From positions 3,844,001 through 3,908,000 of the forward strand of contig NZ_CP030261.1 in the NCBI RefSeq assembly GCF_003312915.1: a stretch of DNA of 64,000 nucleotides, in the 5' to 3' direction. The position numbers were made by a program, and so were the translations under genes. Positions 58,837-64,000 of the stretch are shown in pieces. A model generated the notes under the pieces. The model ran no database searches and had not been told where the DNA came from. It saw nothing but the letters and a program-made list of their open reading frames with translations. Every line of letters starts with the position of its first letter. The first letter of the stretch is position 1. Source of the DNA: Flavobacterium fluviale (GTDB lineage: Bacteria; Bacteroidota; Bacteroidia; Flavobacteriales; Flavobacteriaceae).

Positions 58837-59667
58837 TCATAACTCATAAAACCCATTCGCATTCTCAAACCAAACTTTATTCTGGTCTTCAATTGAAAAT
58901 CCTGAAATATAATCTTCCAAAATTTTTACCACTTCATTATAATCTGAAGCTACATTTAAAACCGGCCAATCTGATCCGTACATTAACTTATCGATTGAAA
59001 AGTTTTCAAAAATAACATCCAAATACGGTTTTAGATCTTCTGGTTTCCAATTTTTCCAGTCGGCTTCTGTAACCATTCCTGAGATTTTACACCAGACATT
59101 GTCGAACTTTGCTATTTCTTCAATGCCGCTTTTCCAAGAATAAATAGTTTCTGATTTGATGTTGGGCTTTGCTATATGATCGATTACAAACTTTTGGTTT
59201 GGAAAATCTTTCACCAAACTTATAGCTGCCGGCAATTGACGTTCAAAAATCAATATATCGTACGTATAATTGAATGGTTTTAAAGCTGCGATTCCTCTTC
59301 TAAAAGCTTCTCCATACATAAAATCATCAGGTTCGCCTTGAACAACATGTCTAAAACCTTTCAGTTTTTTTTGGTCTGAAAAGAAGTCTAAACGTTCTTC
59401 GATATTTTCATTTCGTAAATCTACCCAGCCGACAACACCTTTTATGAAATCATTTTTTGAAGCCAAATCCAATAAAAAATGAGTTTCTTCTTCAGACTGA
59501 CTGGCTTGAACAGCTACACAGCCTTCAAACTGATTAGCTTTTAATAGTGGCTGTAAATCTTCTGGAAGAAAATCTCTCTGAATATTTTGCATTGTTTCGT
59601 CAATCCAGCTGTCTCGAACGGGATCAAACTTCCAAAAATGCTGATGGGAATCTATTCTTTTACTCAT
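58837..59667 (-). CDS. amidohydrolase-family sugar lactonase (L-fuconolactonase / L-rhamnonolactonase type)
   Basis: A 276-residue cytoplasmic TIM-barrel hydrolase of the COG3618 type that opens an aldonolactone to the acid. It shows the N-terminal metal motif DSHQHFW, VVGWVDL in the third strand, and LMYGSDWPV with the catalytic aspartate near the end. Its ATG lies six bases from the SDR stop, so dehydrogenase and lactonase form a functional pair. It is the last gene of the deoxysugar operon. Confidence 0.88.
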   Translation of the reverse strand: MSKRIDSHQHFWKFDPVRDSWIDETMQNIQRDFLPEDLQPLLKANQFEGCVAVQASQSEEETHFLLDLASKNDFIKGVVGWVDLRNENIEERLDFFSDQKKLKGFRHVVQGEPDDFMYGEAFRRGIAALKPFNYTYDILIFERQLPAAISLVKDFPNQKFVIDHIAKPNIKSETIYSWKSGIEEIAKFDNVWCKISGMVTEADWKNWKPEDLKPYLDVIFENFSIDKLMYGSDWPVLNVASDYNEVVKILEDYISGFSIEDQNKVWFENANGFYEL

Positions 59668-59673
59668 ATCTTT

Positions 59674-60471
59674 TTAATTAACGTCTCTGATTAAAGCGCG
59701 GTCTAAATGTACGTAACCTCCATCCACAAAAACAAATTGTCCTGTGGTATGTGATGATTTTTCTGAAATGATAAAAAGTGCCGTATCTGCAATTTCTTCT
59801 GTTTTGGTCATTCGGCTTTCTAACGGAATACTTTTATTGATTTTATTCAAAACTGTTTCGCCATCTGGCAATGTTTTAATCCAATCTTCGTAAGCCGGCG
59901 TATAACTTTCCGCAATAATAATCGCATTCGAACGGATTCCAAACTGAATCAAATCTACTGCCCATTCTCTGGTAAGTCCCAAAACTCCGCCTTTCGCAGC
60001 AGCGTAACCTGAAGTTCCGCCCTGCCCTGTCAAAGCTACTTTTGAACCAATATTTAAGATATTTCCTTTTGATTCTTTCAAATATGGAAGTGCATATTTA
60101 GCCAGTAGAAAGTAACTTACTACATTCAATTTCAATGAATTCATGAAATCCTCGTAGCTAGAATCTAATCCTGCACCGTCATTTACACCCACATTATTAA
60201 TAATCGCATCGATTCTGCCGTATTTTGCTGCGATTACTTTTACAGCATTTTCTATTGCCACAGGATCGGTTACGTCAGTCTGCACAAATAAAGAATTAAC
60301 GCCTCTTTTTTGAAGTCTTTCTACGTATTCGAAACCTCTTGCATTTCTGTCAACCAAAACCGGAATTGCGCCTTCATCAGCCAGTCTGTTAACGATCGTT
60401 TCTCCGATACTTCCTTCTTTTCCAGCTGAACCAGAAACAACAACTATTTTATTTTTTAAGTTTAAATCCAT
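59674..60471 (-). CDS. SDR-family sugar dehydrogenase (likely L-fucose or L-rhamnose 1-dehydrogenase)
   Basis: A 265-residue cytoplasmic short-chain dehydrogenase that probably oxidises a 6-deoxyhexose to its lactone. Cofactor site: VVSGSAGKEGSIGE near residue 12. Active site: N in INNVG, S in NIGSKVAL, and YAAAK (Tyr and Lys). The final DGGYVHLDRAL is usual for classical SDRs with an extended tail. It is coupled to the lactonase gene, which argues for step 1 of a non-phosphorylative pathway. Glucose or galactose cannot be excluded as substrate. Confidence 0.87.
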   Translation of the reverse strand: MDLNLKNKIVVVSGSAGKEGSIGETIVNRLADEGAIPVLVDRNARGFEYVERLQKRGVNSLFVQTDVTDPVAIENAVKVIAAKYGRIDAIINNVGVNDGAGLDSSYEDFMNSLKLNVVSYFLLAKYALPYLKESKGNILNIGSKVALTGQGGTSGYAAAKGGVLGLTREWAVDLIQFGIRSNAIIIAESYTPAYEDWIKTLPDGETVLNKINKSIPLESRMTKTEEIADTALFIISEKSSHTTGQFVFVDGGYVHLDRALIRDVN

Positions 60472-60507
60472 TTTTGTGGTTATTTAAAGTTATATTTTTC
60501 CTCATTT

Positions 60508-60611
60508 TTGTCATTTCGACGAAGGAGAAATCTTCGCAAGAAACTCAACAAAGATTGGCGAATTTCTTGGTGGAGCTATTCGTGGAGATTTCTCCTTCGT
60601 CGAAATGACAA
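60508..60611. repeat. ~100 bp inverted-repeat element, copy 10
   Basis: TTGTCATTTCGACGAAGGAG pairs with the arm ending CGAAATGACAA. It lies between the zinc dehydrogenase and SDR genes of one operon. Confidence 0.88.
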
Positions 60612-60632
60612 ACAGTAGTTTATAATATACTT

Positions 60633-61646
60633 TTAGTCTATTTCAATTAAGGCCTTAATCACATTATTCTTCGGATCAATAAGATTTCCAAAATCAGTAA
60701 TCATTTCAGAAAAACTTGTCCTGTGTGTAATGTATTTTTTCGGATCGATTTTGCCTTCTTTCAAGCATTTCATTACATATTCAAAATCTTCAATTGTAGC
60801 ATTTCTACTGCTCATTAAAGTTGATTCTCTTTTGTGAAAATCAGGATGACTGAAACTCAATTCTCCTTTTTGAAGTCCAACCAAAACAAATCTTCCGCCA
60901 TGTGAAATATAGTTGAAAGCGCTGTTCATTACTTTCTGATTTCCAGTTGCATCGATCACCACATTTGCCATGTCGCCATTGGTCAATTCAGCTAATTTTT
61001 GCGCAACATCATCGTTAAACGGATTAATCGTTTCATCTGCATTTAGTTCTGTTTTACAGAAATTTAATCTGTAATCGTTGATATCCATGACAATTACTTT
61101 TGCTCCAGCAATTTTAGCAAATTGAATCAAACCAATTCCGATAGGTCCGGCGCCCATAACCAAAACTGTATCTGTTGACTTAACAGCCGCTCTTCTTACT
61201 CCGTGTGCTGCAATTGCCAAAGGTTCAACCAAAGCCAATTCATCATAATCTAAACCTTGGCCGTGCAGTAAATATTGTTCCGGAATTGAAACATATTCGG
61301 CCATTCCGCCATCAATATGAACACCAAAAACTTTAATATTTACGCAACAGTTTGTCAATCCGTTTCTACACGCCACACATTTTCCGCAGTTGAAATACGG
61401 AATAAAAGTAACTTTATCCCCAGGTTTAAAACCTGCTGCATTTCCTTTTACATATTCTGCCGCCAATTCGTGTCCCAAAATTCTTGGATATTCAAAGTAA
61501 GGCTGAGTTCCTCCAAAAGCATGAATATCAGTTCCGCAGATACCAATTCTTTTTATTTTTAATAAAACTTCGCCTTCTTTTGGTTCTGGAATACTGGTTT
61601 CTTTTAAAAGAAATTCCTGCGGTTTTTCGCAAACAATATATTTCAT
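60633..61646 (-). CDS. zinc-dependent medium-chain dehydrogenase
   Basis: A 337-residue cytoplasmic NAD(P)-dependent alcohol dehydrogenase. The catalytic zinc is held by GICGTDIH and GHE, and the structural zinc by the four cysteines of CGKCVACRNGLTNC. The Rossmann motif is VMGAGPIGIGLIQ near residue 170. In the pathway it would oxidise a 2-keto-3-deoxy-aldonate at C4, giving the 2,4-diketo acid used by the hydrolase encoded just upstream. That step is inferred from the gene set. Spacing to the upstream gene is 18 bases. Confidence 0.88.
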   Translation of the reverse strand: MKYIVCEKPQEFLLKETSIPEPKEGEVLLKIKRIGICGTDIHAFGGTQPYFEYPRILGHELAAEYVKGNAAGFKPGDKVTFIPYFNCGKCVACRNGLTNCCVNIKVFGVHIDGGMAEYVSIPEQYLLHGQGLDYDELALVEPLAIAAHGVRRAAVKSTDTVLVMGAGPIGIGLIQFAKIAGAKVIVMDINDYRLNFCKTELNADETINPFNDDVAQKLAELTNGDMANVVIDATGNQKVMNSAFNYISHGGRFVLVGLQKGELSFSHPDFHKRESTLMSSRNATIEDFEYVMKCLKEGKIDPKKYITHRTSFSEMITDFGNLIDPKNNVIKALIEID

Positions 61647-61664
61647 TTTATACTTTCTTAATTT

Positions 61665-62519
61665 TTATTTTTGATATGCTACAGCTTTTTGCTTACTAGT
61701 TCCTAAACCTTCAATTCCCAATTCTACAACATCTCCTGCTTTAAGATAAATTGGATCTGGTTTGATTCCTAAACCAACTCCCGGAGGCGTTCCTGTACTG
61801 ATAATATCTCCAGGAAGCAAAGTCATGAACTGGCTTAAATAATGTAATAGATAAGAAATTTTGAAAACTAAATTCAAGGTATTGCTGTCTTGGTATTTTT
61901 TGCCATTTACCGTCAGCCACATCTTTAAATTGTCAACATCTGCAATTTCGTCTTTGGTTGCCAAAAATGGTCCAAGAGGCGCAAAAGTGTCACTTCCTTT
62001 TCCTTTTGCCCATTGCCCGCCACGCTCCAATTGAAAAGCTCTTTCGCTGTAATCATTCAACAAAGCATAACCCGCAACGTAATCCAAAGCTTCCGCTTCT
62101 TCTACATAACTTGCTTTTTTGCCTACAACAAATGCCAATTCTACTTCCCAGTCTGTCTTCTCGCTGTTTTTTGGAATAATCAAATCATCATCTGGTCCGC
62201 ATAAAGAAGTAGTCGATTTGAAGAAAATAATAGGTTCAGTCGGAATTGGCGCATTTGTTTCTTTGCAGTGATCAATATAATTCAAACCAATACAAATAAT
62301 TTTAGAAGGTCTTGCAACTGGCGATCCCAAACGTACCGAAGCATCCACTTCTGGCAAATTCGGATTGCTTTCTAATGCCTTTTGTAATTTTTCTAATCCG
62401 TTTTCTTCAAAGAAACTTTCGTTAAAATCGGTTACAATTGAAGAAACATCATATCTCCTTTCTCCAATTAAAACTCCTGGTTTCTCTTTTCCGATTTCTC
62501 CAAAACGTATTAATTTCAT
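61665..62519 (-). CDS. fumarylacetoacetate hydrolase-family enzyme (2,4-diketo-3-deoxy-fuconate/rhamnonate hydrolase type)
   Basis: A 284-residue cytoplasmic hydrolase with the FAH metal-binding set: DWEVELAFVVGK (Glu-x-Glu), LLNDYSERAFQ and QWAKGKGSDTFAPLGP. The C-terminal LLPGDIISTGTPPGVG is characteristic. It should split a 2,4-diketo-3-deoxy-aldonate to pyruvate plus lactate (for 6-deoxysugars). It is the first gene of the minus-strand operon. The expected third enzyme, an aldonate dehydratase of the enolase family, is not in the window. Confidence 0.89.
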   Translation of the reverse strand: MKLIRFGEIGKEKPGVLIGERRYDVSSIVTDFNESFFEENGLEKLQKALESNPNLPEVDASVRLGSPVARPSKIICIGLNYIDHCKETNAPIPTEPIIFFKSTTSLCGPDDDLIIPKNSEKTDWEVELAFVVGKKASYVEEAEALDYVAGYALLNDYSERAFQLERGGQWAKGKGSDTFAPLGPFLATKDEIADVDNLKMWLTVNGKKYQDSNTLNLVFKISYLLHYLSQFMTLLPGDIISTGTPPGVGLGIKPDPIYLKAGDVVELGIEGLGTSKQKAVAYQK

Positions 62520-62640
62520 AATCGTATAATTTTAATTGTTAGTTTATTTTTTTCTGATGAATGAACTTCATCAAGCGCTTTTATTATTGACAAGTCTTCC
62601 ATTTATCAATTACAATTTGATAAAAAAGGCTTACCAAAAA

Positions 62641-62673
62641 TAATAAATGTAAATTTTACAATTACAAAAGTAA
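62641..62673 (-). promoter_or_regulatory. promoter/operator element for the deoxysugar operon
   Basis: Read on the minus strand: TACTTTTG (perfect TAnnTTTG), TAATTGTA, AAA, then TTTACATTTATTA. It includes the near-palindrome TGTAAAATTTACA. No TTG is seen at -33. The element matches the one at 62848-62880 at 29 of 33 positions. Confidence 0.7.
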
Positions 62674-62826
62674 TTTTAAAAATTAATATTCGAGATATAT
62701 TTTATTTTCCATTACTTAAAATGACTAAAGTTTAAATTTTTATAACATTTTTTAGATGGTTTGTAAAAATTATATCACTAAACATCTATTTATACAAAAA
62801 AAGATCTGCAATAAACATAGGATTTC

Positions 62827-62880
62827 TTGTTCATTTAAATCTTATTTCTACTTTTGTAATTGTATTTTTTACATTTATTA
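62827..62880 (+). promoter_or_regulatory. promoter/operator element for the solute-binding-like gene
   Basis: TTG at 62827-62829, 19 bases of spacing, then TACTTTTG at 62849-62856: a full Bacteroidota promoter. It continues with TAATTGTA, TTT and TTTACATTTATTA, the same operator-like sequence as on the other strand, ending 37 bases before the ATG. Confidence 0.75.
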
Positions 62881-62917
62881 TTTCAAACGATTTCACTACT
62901 CAAAATTCCTATATAAA

Positions 62918-64000
62918 ATGATAAAATTAAAAGGCATAACTTGGAACCATACAAGAGGTCTGCTTCCTATGGTTGCCACATCGCAGCGTTTTACTGAACT
63001 ACATCCAGAAGTTGAAATTTCATGGGAAAAGAGAAGTTTACAAGAATTCGCAGATGCTTCTATTGAAGACTTAGCCAAAAGATTTGATTTATTAGTAATC
63101 GATCATCCTTGGACTGGTTTTGGAGCGCAGACCAAAGCAATTCTTCCATTATCTGATTATTTATCAAACGAATATATTAAAGATCAAGAAATTAACACTG
63201 TCGGGAAATCATACGGAAGTTATGTTTTTCATGATAAATTATGGGCGCTTCCTATAGATGCTGCAACTCCGGTTGCTTCTGCCCGCTTGGATCTTTTAGA
63301 AAAAAATAATTTAGAAGTGCCTAAAACGTACGACGATTTATTGGCATTGGCTAAAAAAGGCTTAGTGGCTTTTGCTGGAATTCCAGTAGATGTTTTAATG
63401 AGTTTTTATATGTTTTGCTGCAGTTTAGGCGAAGCTCCTTTTCTTTCTGAAGAAAAAGTAATTTCTGAAACAACAGGAATCAAAGCGCTTCAAATGTTTA
63501 GGGAATTGGCACAATTGATTGATCCAGCTAACTTTAATCGAAACCCAATTCAGGTTTATGAAGCAATGGTCAATTCAGATGAAATTGCTTATTGCCCATT
63601 TGCTTATGGCTATTCTAATTATTCGCGCATTGGCTACAGCCGTCAACTTTTACATTTTTACGATTTAGTAAAATTGAATGATAATCCGATGATTTCGTCT
63701 TTAGGCGGAACAGGATTAGCGGTTTCATCTTTCAGCCAGCATATTGATGAAGCGGTTAAATATGCCGAATTTACAGGTTCATCTCAAGTACAGCAAAATA
63801 TTTATACGGATAATGGCGGTCAGCCAGGACATTTGCAGGCTTGGAAAAGTGAGCGAATTAATGGTGTGACACATGATTATTTCAAAAATACTTTACCCGC
63901 TTTAGAACGCGCATTCCTTCGTCCAAGATATTACGGACATATGTATTTCCAAGATCACGCAGGCGATGTAGTTCGCAATTATTTGATGAAAGGCGGAGAC
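62918..64000 (+). CDS. solute-binding-like protein without signal peptide (3' end outside window)
   Basis: The ATG at 62918 opens a frame that runs without a stop to the right edge (361 residues). The sequence looks like a family 1 extracellular solute-binding protein of sugar ABC transporters: ITWNHTRGLLPMVATSQRF, 'PEVEISWEKRSLQEFADAS', 'LWALPIDAATPVASAR', GGTGLAVSSFSQHIDEAVKY. Yet the N-terminus starts directly with the first beta-strand, with no signal peptide or lipobox. It is divergent from the deoxysugar operon and shares its promoter element. A cytoplasmic role, such as sensing a metabolite, is possible. No ABC permease is visible. Confidence 0.75.
   Translation, partial: MIKLKGITWNHTRGLLPMVATSQRFTELHPEVEISWEKRSLQEFADASIEDLAKRFDLLVIDHPWTGFGAQTKAILPLSDYLSNEYIKDQEINTVGKSYGSYVFHDKLWALPIDAATPVASARLDLLEKNNLEVPKTYDDLLALAKKGLVAFAGIPVDVLMSFYMFCCSLGEAPFLSEEKVISETTGIKALQMFRELAQLIDPANFNRNPIQVYEAMVNSDEIAYCPFAYGYSNYSRIGYSRQLLHFYDLVKLNDNPMISSLGGTGLAVSSFSQHIDEAVKYAEFTGSSQVQQNIYTDNGGQPGHLQAWKSERINGVTHDYFKNTLPALERAFLRPRYYGHMYFQDHAGDVVRNYLMKGGD

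Larger units (their letters stand above)
62520..62917. other. 398-base divergent regulatory region
   Basis: Very AT-rich and without a gene. It holds two promoters that share a duplicated, inverted 33-base element (62641-62673 on minus, 62848-62880 on plus). Confidence 0.8.

Overview
The window looks like a chromosomal segment of a Flavobacterium or close Bacteroidota relative. The DNA is AT-rich, promoters have the Bacteroidota -7 box TAnnTTTG, there is a SusC/SusD pair, and nearly every secreted enzyme starts with a short signal peptide ending in a small residue plus Q (for example 'NAQ', 'YAQ', 'FSQ'). No rRNA, tRNA, CRISPR array, transposase or phage gene was seen. Most of the window is one large polysaccharide utilisation locus (PUL) for pectin, probably its rhamnose-rich (rhamnogalacturonan) parts.

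Layout. (1) About 1-22.4 kb, minus strand: susC-susD followed by two PL1 pectate lyases around a DUF3826 protein, a 1051-residue beta-helix protein with a large extra C-terminal domain, a GH140-like enzyme, a GH28, a GH43-like enzyme, a sialidase-like propeller and a GH78 rhamnosidase cut by the left edge. (2) 23.06-46.2 kb, minus strand: a second run ending at a clear terminator (22986-23032). From its 5' end it has GH78, two beta-propeller proteins, GH2 galactosidase, GH106 rhamnosidase, an SGNH esterase, a DUF5703-like protein, a three-part PL1 lyase, GH127, a CE8 pectin methylesterase and a CE12 rhamnogalacturonan acetylesterase. (3) 46.6-50.9 kb: a short accessory patch that interrupts the pectin genes: an AraC regulator with a divergent fsr-like MFS pump, a cluster of REP-like hairpins, a SymE-like toxin gene divergent from a small XRE regulator, and two unknown small proteins. 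(4) 51.1-56.4 kb, minus strand: a beta-helix/rhamnose-mutarotase fusion, a Gfo/Idh/MocA oxidoreductase and a sodium:solute symporter. (5) 56.9-58.6 kb, plus strand: a second GH28. (6) 58.8-62.5 kb, minus strand: SDR dehydrogenase, lactonase, zinc dehydrogenase and FAH-type hydrolase, which fit the non-phosphorylative breakdown of L-fucose or L-rhamnose to pyruvate and lactate. (7) A divergent, right-truncated solute-binding-like protein without a signal peptide.

How it fits together. Esterases (CE8, CE12, SGNH) strip methyl and acetyl groups. PL1 and GH28 enzymes cut the galacturonan backbone. GH78, GH106, GH2, GH127, GH140 and the propeller enzymes remove rhamnose, galactose, arabinose and apiose-type branches. 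SusCD imports oligosaccharides, the symporter brings in a freed sugar, and the mutarotase, dehydrogenase and lactonase genes suggest that this sugar is a 6-deoxyhexose. The GH106/GH2/GH78/GH127/GH140/GH28/PL1 set recalls the rhamnogalacturonan-II loci of Bacteroides, but RG-I is not excluded. No GH105 and no PL9 or PL11 enzyme is present here.

The best regulatory signal is a promoter layout shared by three operons (susC; the GH78 at 46.2 kb; the beta-helix/mutarotase gene). Each has AACAGG-N6-CAGG at exactly the same distance from a TAnnTTTG-like box, which suggests one common activator not encoded near any of them. Almost every gap between the co-directional PUL genes also carries a transcribed inverted repeat from a few families, the commonest being an ~100 bp element with ten copies.
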